Shown here in pieces: positions 21,037-33,054 of a stretch of DNA of 63,137 nt. The notes below the pieces were generated by a model. The model did no database searches and was not told the DNA's origin. It saw nothing but the letters and a program-made list of their open reading frames with translations. The stretch's first letter is position 1. Every line of letters begins with the position of its first letter. Made by a program: the position numbers and the translations under genes. The DNA comes from Dentipellis sp. KUC8613 (Eukaryota > Basidiomycota > Agaricomycetes > Russulales > Hericiaceae), in contig NSJX01000015.1 in the NCBI GenBank assembly GCA_002286715.1, positions 415,915-479,051 on the forward strand, in the 5' to 3' direction.

Positions 21037-23907
21037 ATGTCCAGTTCACCATCCCGCTCTACGCCCACGTCTCGATGGAAGGGCAAGGCACGCGCGGAGG
21101 AGCCTGTGAAAAGAGACGAGGGAAGCGGTGGTTCAGATGGCATTGTCCTGTCGATGAACATGGTCGGCGGCGGTTTCTATGAAGCGTGAGTGCCATATTC
21201 ATTCTCGCCCAGGACGCACGCGTCGTTCGTGCGCGACGCCGTTTTCGCTACTCCGAATGGAGTATTCGGTTTGCGGCTCAAGCGATCAGATCTGCCTTGG
21301 CGGCCTACAAACGGATTCGCAGAATGCAATGGATCTGCGAGCAGCGTGTCCAGCGGGACTCTAGAACCCGCTTCAGGGTCGTCTTGGCTTCGGCTCCATT
21401 GCAATCCAGCGGCTTCTTCCTGCCATTATAGTCTTCCCTCTGTCCTGATCACCTTGGCTTACCGTTATATTTAGCGTCTACACTGTCTCGGTTTTGGTAG
21501 GTGACAATAACCAAAATTTGTCGCTGCAAGTCGACACAGGTTCCTCGGACATGGTGCGTATCCAGCCAGCATTTATCGGGTATTCAAGACTGAACAGAAT
21601 TGATCAATAGTGGATGGCCTCGACATCATGTTCGTCCTCCGCATGTTCAGATACCAAGGGACGGTTGTACGACCCGTCAAGTGGTAGGGCCACTGGCGTC
21701 GGCTTCGATATCAACTATCTTGCCGGTGATGTCCATGGGACCATATACTGGGATCAAGTGACTCTCGGTAGCTACAATGTCGACAATCAGGCTTTTGGTG
21801 CGCACTTCTTCAACGTCTGTATCTACTCTCGCTTATTGACTTCCGCCCATTAGCCGCTGCAATAACAGTGGACGAGGAGCCTCTTGAAAACGAATTTGAC
21901 GGAATCCTCGGCCTGGCGCTGCCTCTGAACTCCGTCATCGCGCAGAAAATTCCTCCACTGACTGGTAACACACCCGATGGCGCTGCGTTCGCATCCAATT
22001 TGTTCAGTATCACGCCTGTCGCATCTGCACCTGCCTCTCGTTTCTTTTCATTGTCTCTTTCGCGGCCCGACTCGGACGAAATCCCATCATTGCTGGGCAT
22101 CGGTCGGCACCCATCGCAACTCGTTTCAAACCCCAGCAAAATCACGTATTCGACAGTAGAAAGCCAGTCATCAAACGGCGTCCTGTTTTGGCAAACCAGC
22201 GTGCGAGCGATCACTGTCTATGCTGACGGGAAAGTGCTTCCTATTACACTGGGTCGATCAACATCTGGAGCTGTGTTCCCTTCTGCTGTTCTTGACTCCG
22301 GTGTGCCATTTATCCTCACCACAACGGCGATCGCGAACGGTATCTACGGCGCACTAGGTATCGGTCCCGCTTCTGACGGAAACTGTACGTTCTCGAATAA
22401 AGTGTCCCTGTAAATGTCTAACGTCATGGTAGATTATGTCCCCTGTACGACTCCCATCAATATGACTATCACGCTCGACGGACAACCTGAGCTACCCCTA
22501 CACCCCCTGGATCTCAGTGCTGCCCCTCAACAATCATCTAGCACCCAATCATGTGTCGGCCTCATCCAGACTGCTGGTGGGCAACTTGACAACGCGGCCA
22601 ACCGTCTTGAAGACATGATTCTCGGCGTGCCGTTCCTCCGCAACACGTATACCGTCATGGCCTACGAGGCGCCAAACGCTCAAGGTGCCTTCCCTTCGCA
22701 CACCGACAGCAGCGTCCTCGACGACGAGAGCCTTAATGGCAGCATCCACCCCATGATCGGCCTCCTCGGCCTCACGAACGCAACGAAGGCGCTTGACGAG
22801 TTCCATACCGTGCGTGTGCTGCAGAAGCCGCTTACGAGCGGCGGGAACCCCGCAGGCAACCAGGCGCAGTCGGACGGCAGCAAGCACGTGTCGGTCGGAC
22901 TCGAGGTGCTCTTCGGGCTCTTAGGCTTCTTTGGGCTCTGCGTCGTGCTCTTCGTGCTGCGCTGGGTCATCGTGCGCCGCCGCTTCCACCGGATGCAGGC
23001 CGCAGGCCTCGCGCCGGGCATGGAGGCCGACCGCAAGTCGCCGCTGCCCGGCTCGTCCGAGTTCGAGCTCTCGTCGCAGGAGGGCAGCTTCGGGTACCAC
23101 GACGGCGACGAGGCGATCCGCCGCTTCCGCCTCGAGGAGTACCAGCGCCGCAAGGGCATCGGCTCCGCGTACACAACTGACAGCCAGCGCACGCGCGTCG
23201 GCGCGGACGACGGCGACTCGGGCGAGTTTGGCGCGCGCGCGCTCAAGAAGGACAAGGAGGAGCGCGAGCGCTACACGCTGCTGGACCCCTGGGACCCACG
23301 CAGCTCGCTAGGGCCGCGCGACACGCTCGTGGGCGAGGCGATCGACATCCACCCAGACAAGGACAAGGCACTTCCGCCGCAGCCGGAACACGACGAGCAC
23401 GAGCATCACCGCACCGACAGCGGCGCGTCCGACGCCGAGCTCGCGCGCGCGCCGCCGCGCGCCGTGCACCAGCACTCGCCGAGCGACGTCCTCACCGCGA
23501 CCGCGCTCGAGGGCCCCGGCGTCGCGGAGCCGCTGCTCGCGCACACGCGCGCGGACTCGCGCCCGTTCGACGACATTGCGGGCTTCGACTTTGCCGCGGC
23601 CGGCGGTGCGCGCGGGAGCATGGCGGGCGTCGGCACGGCGGCGCGCGGAAGCAGGATTGACTTCGAGCCGCGCGGGAGCGTCGTCAGCGGTGGGGGCGGG
23701 GGCATTGGGCGCTCGGTCAGCCCGGGCATGCGTGCGCCTGCGTCGCCGTTGAGCGCGCGCTTCCCGGGGCTGGCGTCGTCGGACGAGGGGAGCGACGGGC
23801 GTGGGAGTCCTGAGAGGCGGCGGGCGAGCGGAGCCAGCTTTGGCTCGCGTTCAGGCTCGGGCTCGGGAGACGCACATGTGCAAGCGCCGAGGGCACACGA
23901 TTCATGA
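21037..23907 (+). CDS. Membrane-anchored aspartic protease with a long cytosolic tail
   Basis: Exons 21037-21185, 21475-21553, 21611-21797, 21854-22384 and 22433-23907 give 806 aa. It is an A1 pepsin-fold protease: first catalytic motif VDTGSSDMW in exon 2, second AVLDSGVPFIL in exon 4. After the catalytic lobe comes one clear membrane helix (LEVLFGLLGFFGLCVVLFVL, about 22899-22960), then a basic stop-transfer (RRRF) and a tail of about 310 residues rich in Ser, Gly, Ala and charged residues. This layout resembles fungal yapsin/CtsD-like surface proteases but with an unusually long tail. Odd point: the ATG follows an in-frame TGA and opens with MSSSPSRSTPTSRWKGKARA, which is not a signal peptide. 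An upstream or alternative first exon may be missing from my model. The first intron is also long (289 nt). The coding GC rises sharply after 22.6 kb. Confidence 0.85.
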
Positions 23908-24759
23908 CGATGACGAACGGACTGCTGTGTTTCTTGGATAGTTGGTCGGTCGGTCGGTCGGTTTCTTCTTTGATCGGACTCTTGACTCTTTTGGAGCGGC
24001 GTATCGGGCTTCCACTTCAGCTTCAGCTTGTACATATGTCGGTCGTCGGTCGCGCGTCGTGGTGGAGGAGCCTGCGGCAGACTTTCATACCCTATTTTGC
24101 ATTCCTGCATCATCCTTGCCCTTGTCCTTTCCAGGTCCAGGTCCATTGTCCATTGTCCATTGCCATTATCATCTACCCCCCTTCGCCCCACTCGATTCTC
24201 TCTCTCCCTCTCCTTCTCTCCCTGTTGCTCAGCTGCTTCTCCTGTTTCCCGTCGGACACACATTCCCTCACTCTCGCCCTCTCCTCTACTCTCGGACTCA
24301 CATTACGTATCACAACACTAGCTTGTTACTTACCCGCACTTGCCTTTCCCTGCCCTTATAAGGGCGCTATTCATGTTAGTCGCCGAGGTTAAGTATTTTT
24401 CTCGTGGTGGGTGTGGTTGGGTTGTGGGTTGGTTAGTTGGCCATGGCGTGGATCCGGATACGTTATCGTTACCCCCGTGGGCGGCTCGCGCGCGGGCGCC
24501 GTCAATAGTGTACGTGCGTAATGTACAACAATATCATCGTAGTCTTGCGTTTTCATGGGGTAGAGGTCGATAGCTCGGCAGGAGACAGGTGCATCGTTCA
24601 TCTGACCTCGGTTGTAGGCTTTGCTCTCTCGAAGGTAAACTGAACGCATATTTCTAATGAGCATTTGGACTATACACGAAACGACGATGATTGTGGCGGC
24701 ATCCCGCGTCGCTGGGGGCTTTGAAGTCGAGCTGGGATATCGGCCTAGGCACAAGCGGC
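23908..24759. other. 3' flank with simple repeats
   Basis: No gene. A GGTC tetranucleotide run (about 23940-23961) lies just after the protease stop. A short run of CCAGGT and CCATTGT repeats (about 24130-24165) follows, then CT-rich DNA. Confidence 0.5.
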
Positions 24760-25546
24760 AGGGACGAATTCTGGCGGTTCAAATCGGTGACGGACACGGA
24801 GAGCAGACGATGCGCGGCTGATCAGCCAAGTAGCCGAGAGCGAACGCCTGTGTCGCTCGGAGTCGCGTAGTGAGAAGAACAGCTTGCTCGTTGAGTAGCA
24901 CGGCATTCTCATTGCAATATGGGCGCGCGGAGGTCTAGGTAAGTGGACGTTGGCTCCCTGCGCAAAAGGAACTTCTTGCGCGGTCTATAGGGGACCAATG
25001 AAGTCAGATAAGAGCCTATGGAGAATACTAGTAATAGAGTAAACACCTAGTCAATAGGAATACAGCGACTTGAGGCCTTGAGCCGTCAGTCTGCCGATTG
25101 GCGCCTGTGCGGATTGAAGGAGGGCGCTTTGCCGTCTGCAGTGGTGCTCTCGGAATTCGTGTCCGAATCCTACTTGACTTACAGAGTCGTAGAGGTGCGG
25201 CCCACTTGCAGCAGCGTCTTGCGGAGAGCCTGCTACTTTATGCCGCGACGACTTGCGACATCAACGGGGGAAGCGAGAAGTCGTCAAGGTGGGCTTCACA
25301 TGTCAAGGACAGCGGGAATGCGGTCGTCGACATCTGGGCAGATGTGGTGAGTTCGCCGCCGAGTTTTTCCTTTGATTTCGCAACTGTGCTTGTCACATAT
25401 GCGATTCTCATGGGGACGAGGTGAAGCTGGGCTCGAAGTCAGAAGGTCTTGTAACCGTTGGCCGCCCTCAGACTTATTCCAACACACCGGCGTCAATTGA
25501 TTCTCCGACGGGAGATCCCGACACCAAGCCTGCCTTCCGTGCACGA
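24760..25546 (-). repeat. Repeat R, right-arm copy (uninterrupted)
   Basis: Reverse complement of 8774-9420 plus 6445-6630, and of 1-379. This is the only copy seen in one piece, and it shows that the 2.1 kb block at 6631-8773 is an insertion. It ends at the assembly gap. Confidence 0.78.
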
Positions 25547-26021
25547 NNNNNNNNNNNNNNNNNNNNNNNNNNNNNNNNNNNNNNNNNNNNNNNNNNNNNN
25601 NNNNNNNNNNNNNNNNNNNNNNNNNNNNNNNNNNNNNNNNNNNNNNNNNNNNNNNNNNNNNNNNNNNNNNNNNNNNNNNNNNNNNNNNNNNNNNNNNNNN
25701 NNNNNNNNNNNNNNNNNNNNNNNNNNNNNNNNNNNNNNNNNNNNNNNNNNNNNNNNNNNNNNNNNNNNNNNNNNNNNNNNNNNNNNNNNNNNNNNNNNNN
25801 NNNNNNNNNNNNNNNNNNNNNNNNNNNNNNNNNNNNNNNNNNNNNNNNNNNNNNNNNNNNNNNNNNNNNNNNNNNNNNNNNNNNNNNNNNNNNNNNNNNN
25901 NNNNNNNNNNNNNNNNNNNNNNNNNNNNNNNNNNNNNNNNNNNNNNNNNNNNNNNNNNNNNNNNNNNNNNNNNNNNNNNNNNNNNNNNNNNNNNNNNNNN
26001 NNNNNNNNNNNNNNNNNNNNN
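25547..26021. other. Assembly gap (475 N)
   Basis: A run of N. By comparison with the left arm it should contain the first exon and promoter of the right-arm gene A and the R-A junction (equivalent to about 6030-6500). Reading frames spanning it are meaningless. Confidence 1.
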
Positions 26022-27429
26022 GACCAATCTCCGCGATATGGTAGAACTAGAACATGAAATTCGAGGCGTGCCACCCAACCCGAAGACGGGCTTCCTTGTC
26101 AGAACTCTCCGCGCAATCTTCCATTTCACAATGCCCGACTGCGCTATCTGGTAGATCATCTCTCATAGTACCTGTGGTGGGCATACTAATCATGAAGCGT
26201 CTCAGGGAATTCGCTGAAGTGGTGCGCCCTATGCATCCCCTCGCGCACGAGAACCCGCTGGCGCAGTGGCTTCCGAAGACGGTCGAAGCCTCATTTCTTC
26301 TACTTCACCCTGTCTTCGACTTTCCATCTGGCGAACATGCTTCTGCAGATGCTTGCTCATCGTCTGCGCCCAGCAACAAGCGGTCGTCGATAGGTTCACA
26401 GGACGAGAGCGTCGGTTCCTCTGCATCCAGTCGAGATGACGGGCCGTCTCTGGATCACGCCTCTAATTCAACGTCACGCTCTTCGCCCATGTCGATGAAG
26501 TCGCATGAGGATGGTGGGCGCATGGCAGAAGAGCACATAAAGATGATGGACGAGAAAGGCGAGACGGACGAGATGGACGACACGGACGAGATGGATGGCA
26601 CGGACAACACGGACAATACGGACGACATGGACGGCACGGACGGCACGGACGGGGCAGACAGGGAAGACCAGACGGACGGGGAAGACGGGGCAGAATCCGC
26701 CAGCGAAGTCGACGACCCTGAAAGCCTGTCACCAGGATCGGAGTCTTCTGCCTCTGCAGACGGCCTCAATCCTATCGCATCACAGATTCATATGCTATCT
26801 GATCCCACTCAACGTCCTATGCCTCTTCTTGGCCTGCTCTGCATGGCCGACGTCGACAATATCTTTGATGTCATGGCGAGCATGCTCCATCAGAGGCGGG
26901 CATGGGGACTCTCGAACCAGCCGGTAGTCGGGCTTGCGTTCGACCGATATCAAACCTCCGTCCAAGTGGTCTTTGGTTGGTTCGACGACTCGGACGTATC
27001 CCAGCCGTATTGCGTGGTGCGTCATCCCGTTCATTCTCTACATCTGGCACATGTTCCTCACATCACCTACAGCCGCTGCCGCATGTAGCCTATGCTGCGC
27101 CTGGATGCACAGCACGTGAGAAGGGCGGAATATTCGATCTCGCGGACCCGTCGTCTGCAGAGGCGCTGGCTACTTTCCTCTTGGGTCTACGGGAGAGAAT
27201 CGAATCGATCGGCGCAGAATGCGACGCACGGGCAGAAGACGTCTTTGCCCAGGTCGTGTCGGGCGCTATTCCAGTCTGGCGTGCCGATGGCCCTGTACCC
27301 GTGATGGATGGAGACACGATAAGATCCCGTGCTGCCGATGAGGATGAGATAGGACATGAACAGGGCGCGTGGTGGAGGACCATCAACTCATGGGTGGAGG
27401 ATGTAAATGCAGCGCGCTGCGACAGGTGA
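26022..27429 (+). CDS. Unknown protein A, right-arm copy (5' end in gap)
   Basis: Partial: the first exon and part of the second are in the gap. Visible exons 26022-26150, 26206-27016 and 27073-27429 join in frame. The first visible residues TNLRDMVELEHEIRG match the left copy. The protein has a charged N-terminal part, a Ser-rich stretch, and an acidic linker built from GACGGCACG-type 9-mers. That linker is about 15 residues longer than in the left copy. The conserved segment PMPLLGLLCMADVDNIFD follows. The TGA at 27427-27429 overlaps the splice donor AGGTGAGG. An intron from 27427 to about 27480, with a CTGAT branch-like element, would join this frame to gene B without a shift. I could not identify a family. 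The 5' two thirds are nearly identical to the left copy; the last exon is noticeably less so. Confidence 0.65.
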
Positions 27430-27462
27430 GGTCTTCCCCTCTCCCCTCCTCGTCTCATACTG

Positions 27463-30423
27463 ATGGCTCCCGCTCGCAAAAGCTCGCGTGCCAAAGAGTA
27501 AGTCATGCTGGTTCAATCGCTTGTCAGACGAATACTTAGGAGGATATCGCGAAGATCGAAATCTCAAGATGAATCTAGTGCGCAGGGAGTGATGACAAGG
27601 TGCGTGTTCTATAGATCTGAATTGGCGAGTATTTTTTAACAGACGCGACCATAAAGATCCAAGACTGCAAGTGAGGTATCGAGCAAGAATCAATCGAGTG
27701 GAAAAGCGCCGTACGTGACGTCTTCGATTTCCTGACCCTTGATGCATGCTGAACGATGGGACAATACGACAGAGAGAAGCCAACGTCTCAACCGTCGTGG
27801 GTTCTTTACCTCGAGCGGTCTTATAACAAGCTCTCTGATGTTTTGGGTGCGATGCAGAGCAGGCTCCAAATCACGGAAATCGAAGTATGTTCCCCCGTGT
27901 TTGAGGTTTCTATGGTATTGACCCGCACCTAGGCATCAGTCCAGTCTACCGACGTGCGTCCGTCCTAGCTCATCTTGAAGTCTCTGATACATGGGACACG
28001 TTCGCTGTAGTGTCGATGAGAATAAGGTGGAACATCACGTAGCCGCACCGTACGCTTTTGCATTTCTGGTGCTCTCTCGCCGATTTCACTGATGGTTACA
28101 TACATCGGCAGGACTGATTCCATTGGGATAACGACGTAGTGAGCGCATTCTCCGTTCTGCTTGGTGGTCTGAACTCATGTATTCGGCAGCGAAAATCGTG
28201 CAAAGCGGTATTCAGCATCCGAGTTGCGTCGGCCCTCGAGTTTTGAAGTTGGACGCTTGCTGAATTTTACCTGATTCTGTAGGTTCGCCAGAGAGAAAGC
28301 GATCAATGCCGGGAATATCGAGATTCATCGCATCTATCTATGGATGCTTGACCGCAACGCTACCAGCCACTCATTCTGTCCCACCACCTTTGTGCGGCAA
28401 GCTGGAGGAGATCCCTGGATCTCGTCTACTCTGCTACACTTCGAGGCATATGAAGCATACACGGCGCTTTATATGCCATCTGCATGGGTCGAAAATGTAT
28501 GTACAGCTCTTGGGAGTATTTTGAACCCTATACTTAACTCGCGAAACAGCCACCTATCGAGAGTTTGACTTCTGAGGAAGGCGCTGCTTTTCGCACGTTC
28601 CTCACTGGACCCGAAGTCAAACAACGGAGGAAGAAAGACACTGAAGCCGGTCGGATCAGCACGTTCTGCCCACTAGGAGACGACAAGTCCGATTTGTGGC
28701 TTGTTGAGTGCCTCTCCCAGTGCCTTCCCTCAATTTTCTTGGCTCTTGCTCAGATGGAGTGTAACAAGGAGACTCAGCGCTATCGGACTGTTAGTGAAAT
28801 GGCATGGCGACAAGGCTGGGATTTAATTTCCTCCGCGGTGTCCGTCAACTTGGCACGGGTGAATACTGGATCTGGTAATACCGTTATGCACAACATGTAC
28901 GTCTATCTGTTGCTTGTTCATTTCCTTGTTATGACTTATATTGAAAACATGCAGGATTGAGCGAGTCCTTCGTCTTCCAGTCATCGACCCGTCAATTGTG
29001 TATCCCGCGGACCGCAAGTCATATTTGGATATGCCTGCAGCTAGCACGGCTCACAGCACAAACCTACAAAAGGAGATGCGACTTGCTTCCAATAACTTGG
29101 ACAGGTTAGAGGAAGCTTACAACAACAATATGACCCCCTCCCATGCACGTGCGCTGGCAGATGCGAGGACATGGTATGAAGCCACAGTGCAAGCGGTTCG
29201 GGCCAGTTCCCGACTCTTCGATTTATGGGAGACACGCCGAGAGAAGTTGTCATTATCCGAGGTTGAGGCAGCAGAGCCCTTAACAGCTAAATGCGACGGC
29301 CTTGGCGTGGTGCGCATTGAGGGGTTTTTCAAAGATGTCAAGAGGGGATGGGTAAACTCATTTGCACTTGTTTCTCGACCGAAGCCCTCGAAGAAGAACA
29401 AGACTGACGACCAGCAAACAGAGGTCAATAATGCAGCGGGTCGCGACATCGACGCGCCGCCTCTCGCCGACAAGGGAAATGCAAAACCCTTGGACAGCGC
29501 GTCTGCTACACATGGGATGTTCGTTAAAAGGGGTCCTATACCCCCGACAGCGCACTCCGATGTCATGTTCAGTGCCGTTTTCCGCACGGCTGCTCACATC
29601 GAACCTGCACCAAAGTTGCCTGGCTCTTCCCTCCGCCCCCCTCTGTCCGACGTGTCGACCGCTCAAGCTGTCGATACACTCGCCGACAAACTCGCCGACA
29701 CACATATCCGTGCCAGCGTTGGAGAGGCCAAAGCGAAGCAGGTAAACGCCGAGGGTGTTGAAGATGCCAGCCGAACAAACCTCGATGATGAGAGCGATGA
29801 CAGTGACCCGAACCAAGAGGCCGAGGATGAGGTGGTCCTCGACGAAAAAGAATCGCTCGAGATACCGATCTTGATACGCGAATACAAGAAGATGGTATCT
29901 CTCGTGGAAGAGACAGCAGGAAACCAAGCCCACTTGGACCTTGTCGCAGTCGTCAAGTTCCTCGGTGTACTTGGTATTACGGACTTCCCCATATTCGGTA
30001 TCATATCCGAGGCCGCGATGGGGGTCGTCGCATGCGCGTGGGGCGAGAAGATCCCGAAAAGTAAAGAAATTGTAGGTGTCTTAATATTTCCCGTCAGTAC
30101 TCGTTGTCGCAATGGAAACTAACCATGCGACGTCTCCACTTCAGCGCGTGCGCATCATCGACCGGAACCTGCGCGGGTTCGACCTGGCAACGGTGGAGGG
30201 CGTGTTCAACTATGCATCGTTTGTTGCGAAGCTGCAGAAAGAGCACGCCCCTAAGCTTGCCCGGCTTTTCCAGGAAAAGGCAATAAGGGCCACGGTGTTG
30301 CGAGACTACGAGAAGGACTCGTCGGAGGACACGGCGCCGCTGCGGTGGAACATATATCAGAAGGTGAGGAAGATGAAGAAAAACGCGAGTAGCGGTGAAA
30401 GCAAAGGGAAGCAGAAGGCGTAG
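27463..30423 (+). CDS. Unknown protein B, right-arm copy
   Basis: Family not recognised. The main exons are about 28280-28497 (IYLWMLDRNATSHSF), about 28551-28898 (TSEEGAAFRTFLTG to NTVMHNM), about 28955-30075 (IERVLRLPVIDPSIVY to KSKEI) and about 30145-30423 (RVRIIDRNLRGFDLATVEG to KGKQKA, stop TAG). Upstream, small exons between 27463 and 28000 carry a basic, Ser-rich start (MAPARKSSRAKE) and a segment YNKLSDVLGAMQSRLQ. The order of splicing there is uncertain. An acidic run (about 29780-29850) precedes the conserved FLGVLGITDFPIFG segment. No signal peptide, transmembrane helix or enzyme motif seen. It starts only 33 bases after the stop of A and is probably the 3' part of the same gene. 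Roughly half of residues differ from the left copy. Confidence 0.65.
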
Positions 30424-31020
30424 ACGACTGTACGAAGTGATGATGCGTTTCAACTTTGAGTAACGATTGCACCACAATGCAATTGTACAGCTTATTGGGT
30501 CTCTCGATGATACATGGTCGCCGGTGGTTAACATACTAGTAGTCGCGGGAACACGGTGGCGATGAACTGTCGACGGCGACAGGCATATGTCAACAGTCAG
30601 GTAGAACACGCTCCAGGTCGCATATTGGTGCGTGTCGAGTGCCGCTCGGAGAAAAAGGGGAGGAAAGCTCCAGACAGTCAGCGAGATGGGAAGATATAGG
30701 CAGCCGCATCCCATTATTGTAAATGGACATGCAGACCACCACGGTCTCTTCGAGCTGGATCCAACAGGATTACATTCAAGTTGATACCAGCAACGATCCA
30801 ACAGAATAGCGAGAAAACGTCGGTGCCTAAGCACATCGCCCAGTCATCCCCGGCCGGAGTTCAGTCACCTATAATATTTTCCTTCAACTCGTTGGATTGA
30901 GCCGCGCATGTACAATTGACTGATAGGACTTCGCATTCGGGCATATCACACTGTAGTTTGGTAAAGCAATAAGATAGATGCGAAAAAAGTGCAAACTGTA
31001 TTCCGAGACGCGATGTCTAA
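30424..31020. other. Intergenic between convergent genes
   Basis: About 600 bases between the 3' ends of gene B and NDUFV1. Nothing recognised beyond the two 3' flanks. Confidence 0.5.
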
Positions 31021-32773
31021 CTACTGCGCAGACGACGGAACGCCGATCTCAGGCAAGTTACCGCCAAGGTTATCCGGGATCGCGAGCGTCGGGTCGACGT
31101 CGCGGGCGAGACGCCCACCGAACAGCACGCCGCCCTCGCGCGCGCGGTAGTCCGCGATACGACGCTCAACCTCCGGGCGGAAGTGGCGCATGAGGCCCTG
31201 GATCGGCCAGGCGGCGGCGTCACCGAGTGCGCAGATCGTGCGGCCCTCAACCTGCTTACTGTATATGGTGCGGAGGTGTCAGCGTGCAGAAGGGGCAGGA
31301 GATAGGAGCGCAACGCACGTGAGCTCGAGGAGCATGTCGATCTCGCGCTGGTGGCCGCGGCCCTCGACGAAGCGATCCATCATGTTCATCATCCATGTCG
31401 TGCCCTCTCGGCACGGTGTGCACTGGCCACACGATTCGTGCTTGTAGAACTACAACACGCGTGAGATGCAGCAAGCAGCAAAGGGAGCAGATCACTAACC
31501 TGGGAGAAGCGGGCAATGGCGGCGACGATGTCGGTCGACTTGTCCATGACGATGACGGCGCCCGTGCCGAGACCAGATTGAGCATCCTTGAGCGAGTCGT
31601 AGTCCATGAGCACCTCCGAGCACTTGTCGATAGGCAGAACAGGGACAGAGCAGCCGCCGGGGATGATACCAAGAAGGTTGTCCCAACCACCGCGCACGCC
31701 GCCGCAGTGCTTCTCGACAAGCTCCTTAAGCGGAATGCTCATCTCCTCCTCAACCACGCAGGGGTTGTTGACGTGTCCGCTGATGCAGAAGAGTTTGGTA
31801 CCCTGGTTGCGCTCGCGGCCGAAGCCGGCAAACCAGCTAGCGCCGCGACGGACGATAGTTGGGGCGACGGCGACGGTCTCGACGTTAGCGACGGTGGTAG
31901 GGCAGCCGAAGAGACCAACGTCGGCCGGGAAGGGAGGCTTCAGGCGCGGCTTGCCCTGCTTGCCCTCGAGCGACTCGATGAGAGCTGTCTCCTCACCGCA
32001 AATATAGGCGCCGGCGCCGCGGTGGACGTAGACGTCGAAGGAGTAGCCGCTACCGCACGCATTCTTGCCGAGGAAGCCCGCCTTGTACGCCTCGTCGATA
32101 GCCTGTTGGAGGTGGGCGGCCTCCTGGACGAACTCGCCACGGATGTAGATGTAGGCGGCGGTCGCGTTCATGCCGCGGCCAGCGACGAGACAGCCCTCGA
32201 CGAGCTTGTGGGGGTCACCGCGAAGAATCTCACGATCCTTGCAAGTACCGGGCTCACCCTCATCGGCATTGACGACGAGGTAGCGAGGCCTTTCGTGGGA
32301 TATCAGTAGGGACGGGGGCGGATGAGAGCACTGAGACATACCGCGGGTCCTTCTCCCAACCAGGCTTGTTCATGAAACTCCACTTGAGGCCGCTTGGGAA
32401 GCCAGCACCACCACGCCCTCTGAGCCCCGAATCCTTAATCTGCTGGATGATCCAGGAGTCTCCCTTCAGAATGATGTCTTTTGTGCGGTGCCAGTCACCA
32501 CGCGACTAGAATGCCAATTAAGCATATTTTCCCCTCATATTATCGTAGATTGGACATACCATAGCACCCTTGATGCCATGGTCGTGTCGGCAGTAAGCAT
32601 TTGTGAAAATTCTGTCCTGGTCCTTGAGGCCGCCATAGCGTCGAACAGGCGTGTCTTGGACGGTTGCAAAGGTCCGCTTGCCCGCGGAGCGCGGTACGCC
32701 TGTGCATTTGGTGAGTATAGACACGATATTTGTCTTCATAGAACGCACGAGCAAGCTTCGATGCTTTCAACAT
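31021..32773 (-). CDS. NDUFV1: NADH:ubiquinone oxidoreductase 51 kDa flavoprotein (complex I)
   Basis: FMN- and NADH-binding subunit of mitochondrial complex I, which passes electrons from NADH to the N3 4Fe-4S cluster. Exons 32773-32749, 32699-32560, 32505-32342, 32289-31500, 31449-31319 and 31258-31021 give 495 aa, the family's usual size. The first exon is tiny (MLKASKLA). The splice of a 49-nt intron gives a basic, Ser/Ala-bearing mitochondrial targeting region before [14 protein letters not shown]. Visible motifs: [16 protein letters not shown] (FMN/NADH site), [33 protein letters not shown], and the cluster ligands in [12 protein letters not shown] with the last Cys in TICALGD. This is the intact parent of the relic at 494-1418. 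It shares its 3' flank with gene B. Confidence 0.97.
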
Positions 32774-33054
32774 CGTTGACGGTGAGGAGGAGAACGGGTG
32801 CAACGTCGAGCGCGGGATTGGCTCCCTCAACTCTCCGGCATATTCCGAGACAGGACGCTTAGTCAATCCAGCCAAAGTTACGCATCAAGTACTTACTTTC
32901 CACTTATCAGACAATCTAACTATTAGATAAGTAACAAATAACGTCCTGCGATATGCCTCGGAGAATCCCTCTTCTATTGAAGTACGTGCTAGCTGCGGGT
33001 AGTGCGTTCGAAGCGTTTCTATCAAAGCGAATTTGCTAGTGACCAATACGCAGG

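Noticed and set aside
22549..24263. Long minus-strand frames opposite the membrane protease
   Set aside because: Antisense shadows of GC-rich coding sequence; the plus strand has motifs, introns and a matching stop.
25296..26159. Long frames crossing the N run on both strands
   Set aside because: They are open only because N codons are read as X; the run is an assembly gap.
31395..32309. 304-codon plus-strand frame opposite NDUFV1
   Set aside because: Mirror frame of a conserved gene on the minus strand; no family features.
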